NCBI GenBank assembly: GCA_900465675.1
Contig: UBJR01000012.1
Span: 1 to 64,000 of the forward strand
Direction of reading: 5' to 3'
DNA from: Hyphomicrobiales bacterium
Lineage (GTDB): Bacteria; Pseudomonadota; Alphaproteobacteria; Rhizobiales; Rhizobiaceae
DNA: 64,000 nucleotides
Shown in pieces: positions 16,384-25,766 of the stretch. Position 1 is the stretch's first letter, and each line of letters starts with the position of its first letter. Position numbers and translations under genes: made by a program. The notes below the pieces were generated by a model that saw nothing but the letters and a program-made list of their open reading frames with translations, searched no databases and was not told where the DNA came from.

Positions 16384-17511
16384 TCAGGCCGCTGCACCCT
16401 CTTCGCCGGGTTTTTTCGGCAGCGAGCGTGAGACGGAGCTCAGGAGGTCCGTCTGCGAAACCAAGCCAAGAATTTGATCGTTCTCGTCGATGATGATGAC
16501 GGCATGCGTCCGGCCGTTGGTCAGCAGAGGCAGAAGATCGAAGGCGCGGTCACTGGCGCGCGCTGTCGTCGCTTCCGAAATGCGCCCTTCCAGGGCACCC
16601 GAAAAAAGCGCCAGTTCGCGCAGTCCAACGGTGCCGATCAGCCGCCGCCGGGCATCCCTCACCGGCAGGGTGCGGACGTTGTGGTTGAGCAGCAGCCAGC
16701 GGGCCTGTTCGACTGTCGCATCGGCGTCGATGGCGATCACATCACGCGACATGATGTCGGCGCAGCTGATCTCGGCATTGGAGCGCGCGACGGCCTCGAA
16801 TTCAACCCGGCGCAGCAAACGGCCAAGGTCGGCACGGTCGATGTCGAAGGTCTCGTTCAGTGCCGCAAGTGCCGCGTCGATATCTTCCTCCCGAAATCCC
16901 GTCCGCTCTTCCGGACGTGGATCGGCGGTCCGATGGGTATTTGCGGGCGCGATGACGACATGCGGATAGTTGTGCCGCGAGAGCTTGTGGAACAGCAGCC
17001 CGATCGCCACCAGCAAGCAGGAATTGAGAGCCACCGGCACGAAGGGGAAAAGCAGGCCCCAGCTGGCGACGACGGGTCCGCCGAGAACAGCGGTCAGCGC
17101 CGCAGCGCCGCCGGGCGGGTGCAGGCATCGTGTCAGGGACATGGCCGCAATGGCGAGCGATACGCCGACGCCTGTGGCAACGATCGGATCCCTGATCAGG
17201 CTCGCTGCCGCGACGCCCATCAAAGCCGAGATGGTATTGCCGCCGATGATCGACCATGGCTGCGCGAGCGGGCTTGCGGGGACAGCGAACAATAGAACAG
17301 CGGAAGCTCCCATGGGGGCTACGATCAGCGGCAGATGCGATCCCTCACCGAACAGGAATCCACACAACATGCCCGTCATCGCGATGGCGACGAGCGCGCC
17401 CAAACAGGCGAGCAGCCGGTCCCGCAGCGTGGCGCCGGCAAGGATCGGGTGAAACAGGCGGGACGCAAGCGAGTTTTTATCGGAAAAGCGCTGCGGACTG
17501 GGAGGGGTCAT
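16384..17511 (-). CDS. HPP-family membrane protein with CBS-domain pair
   Basis: A 375-residue protein from the ATG at 17511; the open frame continues upstream to 17736 but that extension looks non-coding in composition. The N-terminal half holds the HPP domain with four or five membrane helices and the name-giving motif CLHPPGGAAALTAVLGG. The C-terminal half has two CBS motifs (SCADIMSRDVIAIDADATVE and a final VSQTDLLSS), which usually bind adenine nucleotides. HPP proteins of cyanobacteria and plastids have been linked to nitrite transport, so a regulated anion transporter is possible. The substrate here is not established. Confidence 0.85.
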   Translation of the reverse strand: MTPPSPQRFSDKNSLASRLFHPILAGATLRDRLLACLGALVAIAMTGMLCGFLFGEGSHLPLIVAPMGASAVLLFAVPASPLAQPWSIIGGNTISALMGVAAASLIRDPIVATGVGVSLAIAAMSLTRCLHPPGGAAALTAVLGGPVVASWGLLFPFVPVALNSCLLVAIGLLFHKLSRHNYPHVVIAPANTHRTADPRPEERTGFREEDIDAALAALNETFDIDRADLGRLLRRVEFEAVARSNAEISCADIMSRDVIAIDADATVEQARWLLLNHNVRTLPVRDARRRLIGTVGLRELALFSGALEGRISEATTARASDRAFDLLPLLTNGRTHAVIIIDENDQILGLVSQTDLLSSVSRSLPKKPGEEGAAA

Positions 17512-17650
17512 GGGGTAGCCAGATAAGACCGTTTGCAGTTTCGGTATGTCGACGCGGTTGATAGCGGATGTTTGCCGTGGCGAAAAGGAGAAGTTCGAAC
17601 CGGTGTACCTATGCCGCATGTTCACTGCCGGCCAGTTTACAGCCTGGAAT

Positions 17651-18364
17651 TCAATCGGGCACGGTGCTGCCGGAAAGCGCCTCTCGATCCAGGACTTGCG
17701 CAACCCTCCCGGCTTCCATGACGACGGCGCGGTCACACATATGGGCGACGACGCCGGTGTCGTGGGTGACCAGAATGAAGGTCAAGCCGTGCGAGGCCTT
17801 GAGATCGTTGAGCAGGTTCAGGATTTCGGCCTGCACCGAGACATCGAGCGCCGAGGTCGGCTCGTCGAGCAACAACAGCTTGGGTTTGAGCAAGAGCGCA
17901 CGGGCAATCGCCACACGCTGGCGCTGGCCGCCAGAAAGCTGGTGCGGATAGCGGCCGGCAACGGCTGAGGGCAGCCCAACCTGATCGAGCGCGATACGCA
18001 CCTCTTCCTCGACATTGCGAATGCCGCGCAGCGAAAGCGGCTCGCCGAGAATGCGGGAGATGCGATGGCGCGGATGCAGCGACGAATAGGGATCCTGGAA
18101 CACCATCTGGATACCGGCGCGTAAGGCGCCGGTGATTTTCCGGCCGGGGTGCAGAGGTTCGCCAAACACCGAGATCGAGCCCTGCCAATTGGTGTTCAAG
18201 CCGGCGACTGCGCGCAGAACGGTGGTCTTGCCGCATCCCGACGGGCCGATAAGTCCGAAGGTCTCGCCCGGCGCGACATCGAAACTCACCCCGCGCACGG
18301 CGGTGAAGCCCTTGCCACCGCCCTGGAAAGTGACGGAGAGATCGGCGATCGTCAGCGCGCTCAT
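17651..18364 (-). CDS. ABC transporter ATP-binding protein (DppF/OppF-like)
   Basis: A 237-residue ATPase, last gene of a five-gene peptide/nickel-type importer. Walker A is GPSGCGKTT, signature LSGGQRQRVAIARAL, Walker B LLLLDEPTSALD and switch region VTHDTGVVAHM. It is shorter than usual DppF proteins (about 320 residues) because it lacks most of the C-terminal oligopeptide-transporter extension, as in nickel/glutathione-type homologues. The start ATG overlaps the preceding gene's TGA by four bases. Confidence 0.9.
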   Translation of the reverse strand: MSALTIADLSVTFQGGGKGFTAVRGVSFDVAPGETFGLIGPSGCGKTTVLRAVAGLNTNWQGSISVFGEPLHPGRKITGALRAGIQMVFQDPYSSLHPRHRISRILGEPLSLRGIRNVEEEVRIALDQVGLPSAVAGRYPHQLSGGQRQRVAIARALLLKPKLLLLDEPTSALDVSVQAEILNLLNDLKASHGLTFILVTHDTGVVAHMCDRAVVMEAGRVAQVLDREALSGSTVPD

Positions 18365-19185
18365 GCCTCGTCTCCATAGACGGGAAGCCGTGTCCCATAG
18401 GTCGCCGCCGACGGGCGGGCGGCCCAGAGTGCACGGGTATAGGCGGAGCTGGCATTGGCAAGATCGGCGGAGGCCATCTGCTCCTCGATCCTTCCCTGGC
18501 GCATGACCATGACGCGGTCGGCATAGCGGGAAACCTGTTGCAGGTCGTGGCTGATCAGCAGCAGCCCCATGCCGAGCTCTTCGGTCAGCGAGCGCAGCAA
18601 GGTCAGGATCTGGTCCTGTAGCTCGCGATCGAGCGCCGATGTCGGTTCGTCGGCTATCAGCAGCTTCGGCCGGTTGATCAGCATGGCAGCGATCATCACG
18701 CGCTGGCCCATTCCGCCCGACAAGGCGGCAGGATAACTGGAATAGATCCGCCCGGGGTCAGGCAGGCCGACCTTGCCGAGCATGTCGAGTGCGCACTCGC
18801 GCCGTTCAGCGGATGAAAGCTTGGTGTGCAGCAGCAGGGTTTCCTCGACCTGCCGGCCGATTTTACGGGCCGGGTTCAGCGAATATTTTGGATCCTGCAA
18901 AATCAGGCCAAGGCCGCTGCCGCGCAGGCTGTTCCAGCCGGACGCTGAAAGCGCAGTGAGGTCCTTTTCATCGAAGGACAAGCGTTTCGCCGCGACCTCA
19001 GCGCGCCTCGGCAGAAGGCCCATGACCGCCCTGCCCGTCATCGACTTGCCAGAACCGGATTCACCGACGAGTGCGACCACTTCGCGTCCGACCGAAAAGG
19101 AAATTCCATCGACAACCCGGATCGGGCCGGCCTCCGAGGGAAAGGTAACAGATAGATCCTCGGCGGAGAGCAGCGGCTCAGTCAT
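18361..19185 (-). CDS. ABC transporter ATP-binding protein (DppD/OppD-like)
   Basis: A 274-residue ATPase from the ATG at 19185; an upstream in-frame extension to 19260 overlaps the permease gene and is not supported. Walker A is GESGSGKSM, with the residue after the lysine being Ser, then Met. The signature is LSGGMGQRVMIAAML and Walker B LLIADEPTSALD. The start overlaps the permease stop codon by eight bases. It pairs with the DppF-like ATPase to energise peptide, nickel or opine-like import. Confidence 0.9.
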   Translation of the reverse strand: MTEPLLSAEDLSVTFPSEAGPIRVVDGISFSVGREVVALVGESGSGKSMTGRAVMGLLPRRAEVAAKRLSFDEKDLTALSASGWNSLRGSGLGLILQDPKYSLNPARKIGRQVEETLLLHTKLSSAERRECALDMLGKVGLPDPGRIYSSYPAALSGGMGQRVMIAAMLINRPKLLIADEPTSALDRELQDQILTLLRSLTEELGMGLLLISHDLQQVSRYADRVMVMRQGRIEEQMASADLANASSAYTRALWAARPSAATYGTRLPVYGDEA

Positions 19186-20035
19186 GACGCGGATCCAGAA
19201 TGTCGCGCAGGCCGTCGGCCAGCAGATTGAAGGAAAAGGAGGTGACGAGAATGGCAACACCGGGAACCGCGGCCACCCACCATTGATCGAAGATCACCTG
19301 CGTGCCTTCGGAGACCATCGAACCCCATTCCGCCGTCGGCGGACGAACGCCGAGGCCGAGGAACCCCAGCCCCGCGGCCGCGAGAATGATTCCCGAGAGA
19401 TCGAGCGCCAGACGGATGATGGCGGATGGCAGCACCAACGGCAGGATATGGCCCCAAAGCAATCGCGCTCCCCGGATACCGACCATTTCGGCGGCCGCCA
19501 GATAATCGCTGCGCCTCAGAGCAGCGGTCTCCACGCGGGCTTGCCGCGCATAGGCTGGCCAGCTGGTCAGCGCCAGCGCCAATGCACCGTTGATGAGGCC
19601 CGGCCCCATGATCGCGACAAAGGCGAAGGCGAGCAGCAGACGCGGAAAGGACATGACGATATCGGTGATCCGCATCAGCAGGCGCTCGGTCATGCCGCCG
19701 AAGAAGCCCGCGAAGATGCCGACGAGAATGCCGAGCGGCGCCATCAGCAGCACGACGACGAGAACGAGGAGCAAGGTCGGCCGCGCGCCGTAAATCATGC
19801 GCGACAGGATATCTCTTCCGAAGGCGTCGGTGCCGAGCCAGTGCAGGGCGCTCGGCGGCATCAGCCGGTTTGCGGTCTCCTGCAGGTTTGGGTCATAGGG
19901 CGCAATCAGCGGCGCCAGCAGCGCGAAGGTGAGAATGAGAAGCACAACGGCGCTGCCGGCGGCGGCCGATGGCGAGCGCAGGACACGCCGGACGAAGGAC
20001 GGACCGCCGAGCGGCGCTTGGACGATCGCACTCAT
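19178..20035 (-). CDS. ABC transporter permease (DppC/OppC-like)
   Basis: A 285-residue inner-membrane permease from the ATG at 20035. The N-terminal PF12911-type segment (LLILTFALLAPLIAPYDPN) leads into the conserved HWLGTDAFGRDILSRMIYGA. The EAA loop is near residues 190-210 (YLAAAEMVGIRGARLLWGH), and GLGFLGLGVRPPTAEWGSMV is the usual late motif. It overlaps the DppB-like gene by four bases and the DppD-like gene by eight, so all are co-translated. Confidence 0.92.
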   Translation of the reverse strand: MSAIVQAPLGGPSFVRRVLRSPSAAAGSAVVLLILTFALLAPLIAPYDPNLQETANRLMPPSALHWLGTDAFGRDILSRMIYGARPTLLLVLVVVLLMAPLGILVGIFAGFFGGMTERLLMRITDIVMSFPRLLLAFAFVAIMGPGLINGALALALTSWPAYARQARVETAALRRSDYLAAAEMVGIRGARLLWGHILPLVLPSAIIRLALDLSGIILAAAGLGFLGLGVRPPTAEWGSMVSEGTQVIFDQWWVAAVPGVAILVTSFSFNLLADGLRDILDPRHD

Positions 20036-21114
20036 CGCGTCTTCCCCGCTTCCAGCCGGGCGACACCGAGATCGGTCAGCGCATTCAGAAGCACGAAGCA
20101 GGCGCCGACGATCAGTGTGGCGCCGAGGATGGCAGGCATGTCCCCCGCAAACATCGCCGTCGTCAGATAGCGGCCGATACCGGGCCAGGCAAAGACGGTT
20201 TCCGTCAACACCGCGCCTTCGAGCAGACTGGCGTAGGAAAGAGCAATCACGGTCAGTAGCGTTCCTGAAATATTGGGAAGAATGTGGACGAAGACGATGC
20301 GGCCGAGACCTGCCCCTTTGGCGCGCGCTGTCGTCACATATTCCTGGCCGAGTTCGGTGAGGATGGCGGCACGCGTCAGCCGGGAGATGGCAGCCAGCGC
20401 ATTCAGGGCCAGAACGGTGGCCGGCAATGCCAGATGGGCGAGTGCATCGCGAAAGGCGCCCGCCTTGCCGGACATCCATGTATCGATCAGGGCAAAGCCG
20501 GTGACCGGCTTGACGGTGTATTGAAAAACCACATCCGCCCTGCCCGGTCCCGGCGCCCAGTGCAGCCGGGCGTAAAACAGGAGCAGCATCAGCAGGCCAA
20601 GCCAGAAGATCGGCACCGAGTAGCCAAAGAGCGAGACGAAGCGGGCAAGACTATCCACCCAGGTGCCTTGCCGCATGGCGGCGGCGATGCCGAGCGCAAG
20701 GCCGATCACGGCTCCCAGAATGATGGCCGCGGTCGCCAGCTCGATCGTTGCCGGGAAGGTGCGGGCGATATCCTTGGCGACCGGCTGGCCTGTGGAGATC
20801 GACTGGCCGAAATTGCCCGACAGCGCCGTCTCGACATAGCGGACGAACTGAAGTGGCAAGGGCTGATCGAGCCCCAGCTCCACCCGCGCCTGCTGATAGG
20901 TCGATTGGCTGGCATGATCGCCGACCAGCTGCAGCGCCGGATCGATCGGCGAGAGCCGCGTCATCGCAAAGGTCACCACCGCTAACCCGAACAGCGTCAG
21001 CGCGAAAGACCATGTCCACTTGATGAGCGGCCAGACGAAAGACAACTCCCGCCAGCTGTTGTGCTGGCGGGAGTTGTTCATGTCGGCGCTATTATCGGTT
21101 GCCGTTTGCGGCAC
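20032..21114 (-). CDS. ABC transporter permease (DppB/OppB-like)
   Basis: A 360-residue permease with the DppB pattern: first helix at about residues 33-52 (TLFGLAVVTFAMTRLSPIDP), LGLDQPLPLQFVRYV, SGNFGQSI, and the EAA region YVTTARAKGAGLGRIVFVHI. The start is probably the GTG at 21114, which follows the binding-protein stop codon directly and has AAGGTAGAG upstream; an ATG at 21081 has no ribosome site. The N-terminus is longer than usual because codons 12-25 are made from a 15-bp inverted repeat listed separately. Confidence 0.88.
   Translation of the reverse strand: MPQTATDNSADMNNSRQHNSWRELSFVWPLIKWTWSFALTLFGLAVVTFAMTRLSPIDPALQLVGDHASQSTYQQARVELGLDQPLPLQFVRYVETALSGNFGQSISTGQPVAKDIARTFPATIELATAAIILGAVIGLALGIAAAMRQGTWVDSLARFVSLFGYSVPIFWLGLLMLLLFYARLHWAPGPGRADVVFQYTVKPVTGFALIDTWMSGKAGAFRDALAHLALPATVLALNALAAISRLTRAAILTELGQEYVTTARAKGAGLGRIVFVHILPNISGTLLTVIALSYASLLEGAVLTETVFAWPGIGRYLTTAMFAGDMPAILGATLIVGACFVLLNALTDLGVARLEAGKTR
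21042..21077 (-). other. 15-bp perfect stem-loop at a binding-protein/permease junction
   Basis: ACAACTCCCGCCAGC and its exact complement face each other across the 6-base loop TGTTGT. The structure starts 38 bases after the binding-protein stop codon and lies inside the first codons of the DppB-like gene. It could protect the upstream message and limit permease translation. Confidence 0.75.
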
Positions 21115-22695
21115 TTATTTCTCTACCTTGTCGTAATAGACCTGATCTGCATTCAGGCCCTGGGCATAGTTCTTGACCTTGTCGCTTATCACGACCTGAT
21201 CGTTGCCCTGAAGCGTAAAGATGAAGGGCGAACTCGCCTGGATCTTCTTCTGCAGGTCCTGATAGAGCGCGGCGCGCTTGGCGGCGTCCTGTTCCTTGAC
21301 GGCGGCGAGCGTCTCGTCGGTCAGCTCGGGGATCACCCAGCCGGCATATTTCGCGGCCGTGTTGGTCGAGTTGTCCTTGTTGATTGCAAAGGCGCTCGCG
21401 TTGGAATGCGGATCGAAATAGTCCGGGATCCAGTAACGCAGCGTCATTTCGAACTTGCCGGAGCGGCCGCGGGCATAGATGTCGCTGGCGACGCCCGGCT
21501 GGATATCGAGGGTGATACCGGCCTGAGCGAAGGTCGACTGCAGCGACTGGGCGATCGAGAGGAACGGCTGGTCGTTGAAGACGATGAACTCGACCTTGAA
21601 CGGCGTCTTGATGCCTGCATCCGCAAGTACCTTCTTCGCCTTCTCGACGTCGAGCTTGAACGGGGTGTCCGTCAGAGCGCCCGGGAAGCCGACCGGCAGG
21701 AAGGACTGGTGAACAGTGCTCTGGCCGCGCAGCAGGTTCTTGGCGATACCATCGTAGTCGACGAGATAGCGGGCTGCTTCCCAGAAGGCCGGGTTGCCGA
21801 GCGTCGGGTTGGCCTTGGTGTTCAAGAGGATGTAATCGGTGCGTGCCGAGGGAACCGAGAGAACCTTGACGCCACTCTTGTCCTTCAGTGCGTCGATCTG
21901 GTCGGCAGCGAGGCCGCGGGCGATATCGGCATCGCCCTGCTCGACGAGCAGGCGGCGGGCGCCGACGTCGGGCACGTTGCGGATGATGACATTCTCGAGC
22001 TTCGGCTTGTCGGACGAATTGGCGTTCGCCTGCAGCACCAGCGCCTCATGCGGCGTGTAGGTGGCGATCGTGAAGGCGCCGCTGCCTGCGGAATTGGTCT
22101 TCAACCAGCCATTGCCGAAATCATTGTCCTTGGCCTCTGCCGAAACCGTCTGCTCATCGACAACCGAAGCGATCGGCGCGGTCAGCAGCGACAGCGCAAA
22201 GCCGGCACCGACATCGGCGGTCCATGTGAGCTTCACGTGCTTGTCGTCTACCTTGGTGACGGCGGCATCGACGTTGTCGGCCTTCCAGCCGAGTTCATTG
22301 AGGATGAAGGCCGGGGATTTGTTGAGCTTCACGGCGCGTGTCAGCGAGAAGATCACGTCTTCAGGACGAACCGGATTGCCGGATGCGAACTTGGCATCGG
22401 CGAGCGCGAAGGTCAGGTTCTTGCCGTCACTGCCAGCTTCCCAGGACGCGGCGAGCGCCGGCTCGATCTTGGTGCCGTCGTCGCGGTTCGACTGTACGAG
22501 ACGCTGATAGAGATTGTTGAATGACTGAACGGTGGTGAGTTCGAAACCTTCGGCCGGGTCGAAGCTGACGGCGTCATCGATCGACTGCGCAACGACCAGC
22601 GTATCGGCAGGGGTTTCGGCGTAGGCGGCGAGCGGGCTTAAAGCAAAGCTGAAAACGGCACCGAGCAGCGCGGCGCGGCAAGACTGCAGCAACAT
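21115..22695 (-). CDS. ABC transporter substrate-binding protein, family 5 (DppA-like)
   Basis: A periplasmic binding protein of 526 residues. The ATG at 22695 has AAGGAG seven bases upstream and opens a clear Sec signal (LLQSCRAALLGAVFSFALSP, cleavage near AYAETP). The family 5 features are LVVAQSIDDAVSFDPAEGFE at the mature start, ALAASWEAGSDGKNLTFAL, and DVIFSLTRAVKLNKSPA. It is the first gene of the operon. The ligand is unknown: peptides, opines, nickel chelates and glutathione are all handled by this family. An ORF extension to 22752 precedes the ribosome site and is not used. Confidence 0.92.
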   Translation of the reverse strand: MLLQSCRAALLGAVFSFALSPLAAYAETPADTLVVAQSIDDAVSFDPAEGFELTTVQSFNNLYQRLVQSNRDDGTKIEPALAASWEAGSDGKNLTFALADAKFASGNPVRPEDVIFSLTRAVKLNKSPAFILNELGWKADNVDAAVTKVDDKHVKLTWTADVGAGFALSLLTAPIASVVDEQTVSAEAKDNDFGNGWLKTNSAGSGAFTIATYTPHEALVLQANANSSDKPKLENVIIRNVPDVGARRLLVEQGDADIARGLAADQIDALKDKSGVKVLSVPSARTDYILLNTKANPTLGNPAFWEAARYLVDYDGIAKNLLRGQSTVHQSFLPVGFPGALTDTPFKLDVEKAKKVLADAGIKTPFKVEFIVFNDQPFLSIAQSLQSTFAQAGITLDIQPGVASDIYARGRSGKFEMTLRYWIPDYFDPHSNASAFAINKDNSTNTAAKYAGWVIPELTDETLAAVKEQDAAKRAALYQDLQKKIQASSPFIFTLQGNDQVVISDKVKNYAQGLNADQVYYDKVEK

Positions 22696-22880
22696 TTTGA
22701 TCTCCTTATATATTTCTTCTTTGAGCGTCGTTCCGGCGATGCGCCGTGTCACCCGCAGGCCGTCAACTTACGGCGCGGCAATTGTTTCGACAGATCAGAT
22801 CGTTTCGATTTTGGTGTTCGTACAGGAAAAATATTCTGGCAACGCCTGTTTTCTCAAAAGCCGGCATTGAGGACGCATGT

Positions 22881-23804
22881 TCACGCGGCAGTTTTGCCGC
22901 GCGAGCGTGCTTCCGTGCGCCCCCGCAGGAAATCGGCAGCCGTGTGCCAGACGACGGCTGCGACGATGACGACCCCACCGAGCACGGTTGCCAGGGGAGG
23001 CCTCTCGCTGAGAAACAGCCAAACCCAAAATGGCGTCAGGACGATTTCCATCGTGCCGATGAGCGCCGCCTCGGCCGGCGGCATGCGCTTCGCGCCGGCG
23101 AGGAACAGCACAAGCGCGATCGAGAAGTTGGTGGCGCCGAAAGCTGCAAGGACGACCCAGTTATAGAGGTCGATCGATCCGACTGAACCGAAGGGCGAGA
23201 AGATCGCCAGTGTCAGGAAAGCGCTGACGATGGTCGGCGGCAGGCTTGGCACGCCGGGGCTGATACGCGGAATGACGATGATCAGGGCGAAGGATGCCGT
23301 CATGCCGAGGGCGAGAAGATCGCCGAGGCCCGTCCCTCCCCCGATCGACGAGGCGACGATGATGACGACGCCGAGCAGACAGGCGCCGCCCGCCATCATG
23401 GTTCGCCGTGCAACGCGTTCCCGGAGCAGCAACCAGCCGAGCAGCGCGGCGATGAACGGGGCCGTCGCATAGATCACCGCGACATTTGCCACGCTGGTCG
23501 TATAGAGCGCGCCGATGAAACAGGCCTGGCAAAAGGTCTGGCAGGCGATCATCGCCATGCCCGACGGATGGAAGATCGAAGCCCATTGCTTTCTCGACAA
23601 GCCGCCTTCGAGGAAGAAGCTCGGTATCAGCAGAAACAGGCCGCCGAACAGCGACCGCCAGGCGATCGTCGTCCAGGCATCGATGCTGAGCATGCGTGAG
23701 TAGATGCCGCTCGCGCTCCAAGCCAGCGTTGCGGCAACCACCAGAATGACGCCCTTCTCGTGCTCGCTCAATCCGAGCGGGCGGACGTCCGTATTGAGTG
23801 ACAT
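22881..23804 (-). CDS. EamA/DMT-family transporter
   Basis: A 307-residue inner-membrane protein with ten predicted helices arranged as two EamA repeats (first repeat about residues 15-145, second about 155-290; the second ends in LGGVVIVAAVVWHTAADFL). The family exports amino acids or other metabolites. The start is taken at the ATG at 23804; an upstream in-frame ATG at 23858 would add 18 polar residues. It is transcribed divergently from a LysR regulator, the usual layout for a regulator and the exporter it controls. The last residues are strongly basic. Confidence 0.87.
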   Translation of the reverse strand: MSLNTDVRPLGLSEHEKGVILVVAATLAWSASGIYSRMLSIDAWTTIAWRSLFGGLFLLIPSFFLEGGLSRKQWASIFHPSGMAMIACQTFCQACFIGALYTTSVANVAVIYATAPFIAALLGWLLLRERVARRTMMAGGACLLGVVIIVASSIGGGTGLGDLLALGMTASFALIIVIPRISPGVPSLPPTIVSAFLTLAIFSPFGSVGSIDLYNWVVLAAFGATNFSIALVLFLAGAKRMPPAEAALIGTMEIVLTPFWVWLFLSERPPLATVLGGVVIVAAVVWHTAADFLRGRTEARSRGKTAA

Positions 23805-23911
23805 TGGTTTTCCCGAACCAGAGGTCTGATTTGCCCTGTTTGCTCTCATTCTTGACATCAGGCAAACGAATAGTTGAGATGGCTGCCATCTGAATTTTTT
23901 GTGGCTGGACC

Positions 23912-24787
23912 ATGCGGCAACCCATCGAAAGCGATCTGCTCCGGACCTTCCTCGTCGTCGTCGAGACGTCGAATTTTTCGGCAGCGGCGCAGGCGATCGG
24001 GCGGACGCAGTCTGCGGTCAGCGCGCAGATCAAGAAACTTGAGGAAACCATAGGCGAAAGTCTCTTCGAGCGCGGAGCCCGCGGCGTTGTGCCGACCCGC
24101 TGGGGCCTGCAGCTCCTGCCCTATGCGCGCCGCGTCATCGACCTGCTGGACGAAGCTGCGGCGACGATCCGTACCAAGCCGCTGGATGGGCCGGTCCGCA
24201 TCGGCATTCCCGAGGAATACAGCCAGACGGTGCTGCCGGCAGCACTTTCCGCCTTTGCCGTCCGGCACCCGGCTGTCGAGGTTACGGTGTCCTGCGATTA
24301 CACGGCGCGGAATCTTGCCGCGCTCGAGCGCGACGAGCTCGATCTCGCTGTGGTCTTCGACTGGAACAACCAGTCGCCGGGTGAGGTTCTCTGCGTCGAT
24401 CCGACGGTGTGGGTCACCTCCATGGTGCACCGGCTGCAGGATCTCGATCCCCTGCCGATTGCGACCTACCGGAATTCCACATGGTCGCGCGACTTCGCCT
24501 TCCGTTCGCTCGATCTCCAGGGACGGAAATACCGGGTCGCTTTTGTCGCAGACACAAGCTCCGGGTTGAAGAACGCAGCATCCGCGGGCCTCGCAGTGAC
24601 CACGCTGTCGCGGAGCAATATCCCGCCCGGTTGCCGGGAGCTGACGGCAGATGACGGCTTTCCGCCGGTCGATTCCTCGCGTGTCGTTCTGCGCCGCAAT
24701 CCTTATCATTCAACCGAAGCTGTCCGCGAGCTCGCGGAAATGGTTCGCGAGGCGTTCAAGCCGATTGGGTATCAGGCACTGGCGTAA
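23912..24787 (+). CDS. LysR-family transcriptional regulator
   Basis: A 291-residue regulator. The winged helix-turn-helix is at residues 5-64 (FLVVVETSNFSAAAQAIGRT), followed by a periplasmic-binding-protein-like effector domain from about residue 95 (VRIGIPEEYSQTVLP). It lies divergent from the DMT transporter gene and probably controls that gene and itself from the 107-base gap between them. The effector is unknown. Its 3' end overlaps the convergent CdhR-type regulator gene by 32 bases. Confidence 0.92.
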   Translation: MRQPIESDLLRTFLVVVETSNFSAAAQAIGRTQSAVSAQIKKLEETIGESLFERGARGVVPTRWGLQLLPYARRVIDLLDEAAATIRTKPLDGPVRIGIPEEYSQTVLPAALSAFAVRHPAVEVTVSCDYTARNLAALERDELDLAVVFDWNNQSPGEVLCVDPTVWVTSMVHRLQDLDPLPIATYRNSTWSRDFAFRSLDLQGRKYRVAFVADTSSGLKNAASAGLAVTTLSRSNIPPGCRELTADDGFPPVDSSRVVLRRNPYHSTEAVRELAEMVREAFKPIGYQALA

Positions 24788-25754
24788 CGGGGCGGCGCAG
24801 CCTCCGCCGGGTGTCTGAGGGGCTTTCGGAGAAGCTCGCGCGGTAGCTGCGGGCAAAGGCGGAGGCGGAGTTGAACCCGGTAGCGGCGGCGATATCAGCG
24901 AAAGATGCCTTGGTCTCGATGACTTTCCGCCGCGCCGCATTCAGCCGCAATGCCAGATAATGCACATGTGGCGGCGCGCCGATGCTCTCCTGAAACAATC
25001 CCTGCAAGTGGCGGGCGCTGACGCCGACGCGTTTGGCGATACGGCTCAGCATGACCGGCTGCTCGATATGCTCCTCCATCAGACGCACGGCCGCCGCCAC
25101 GCGCGGATCGCGCATGCTCAAGCCCGCGGCGGAGGGTGAAAGCTGGCTTTGGTTGTGGAACGAGATCTGCTCGTAGCTGAAAAGGCGGCTGACTTCGAGC
25201 GCCAGCGAATAGCCCTGCCGCTGGCGGATGATCTCCAGCATCAGATCGACGGTCGGGAGCGGCCCCGCCGTGGTGAGGCGCTTTCCGTCGATGACGAAGC
25301 GGTCCTTGACCGCTTTGACCTGCGGATAGGCCAGCGAAAAATCCTCGAAATCCTCCCAGTGAATCGTTGCCGTCAGGCGGTCGAGAAGGCTGGATTCGGC
25401 CAGCAGCCAGGTGCCGGATTCGATTCCGGCAATGACGCTGCGATGGCGCGCCGCCTGCGAGAGCTGCATTTTCAGCGCTGCTGTCGCGCTGCGGCGCCAG
25501 TTGTAGCTCGCCAGAACGAAGAGTGGCGCATCCTCCCGTGCAGTGCTGAATGCCCCGGCCGCAGGCACCGGAATGCCGCTCGTCGTCAAGACAGGCGCGC
25601 CATCAGGCGTCAAAAGCCGCCAGCGGTAGAGCTCGCTGCCGGCGATACGGTTTGCCCCGCGCATCGGCTCAATCACCGAGGCGAGCAGGATCAGGTTCGT
25701 CTCCGGCAGAACGAGAAGATCGAGATCGAGGCGGTCGTTCGAGCGGCTGAGCAT
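24756..25754 (-). CDS. cdhR: GlxA/CdhR-type AraC-family regulator of carnitine degradation
   Basis: A 332-residue regulator from the ATG at 25754 (GGAGAG upstream). The N-terminal DJ-1/GATase1-like domain spans about residues 10-190; the nucleophile-elbow position reads GIESGTWLLAESSLLDRL without a catalytic cysteine, as in sensor versions. The C-terminal AraC-type double helix-turn-helix includes LSRIAKRVGVSARHLQGLFQ and FADIAAATGFNSASAFARSY. It is divergent from the dehydrocarnitine cleavage and carnitine dehydrogenase genes, as CdhR is in Pseudomonas, so control by carnitine is the likely role. Confidence 0.85.
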   Translation of the reverse strand: MLSRSNDRLDLDLLVLPETNLILLASVIEPMRGANRIAGSELYRWRLLTPDGAPVLTTSGIPVPAAGAFSTAREDAPLFVLASYNWRRSATAALKMQLSQAARHRSVIAGIESGTWLLAESSLLDRLTATIHWEDFEDFSLAYPQVKAVKDRFVIDGKRLTTAGPLPTVDLMLEIIRQRQGYSLALEVSRLFSYEQISFHNQSQLSPSAAGLSMRDPRVAAAVRLMEEHIEQPVMLSRIAKRVGVSARHLQGLFQESIGAPPHVHYLALRLNAARRKVIETKASFADIAAATGFNSASAFARSYRASFSESPSDTRRRLRRPVTPVPDTQSA

Positions 25755-25766
25755 GGTCTCTCCAGA

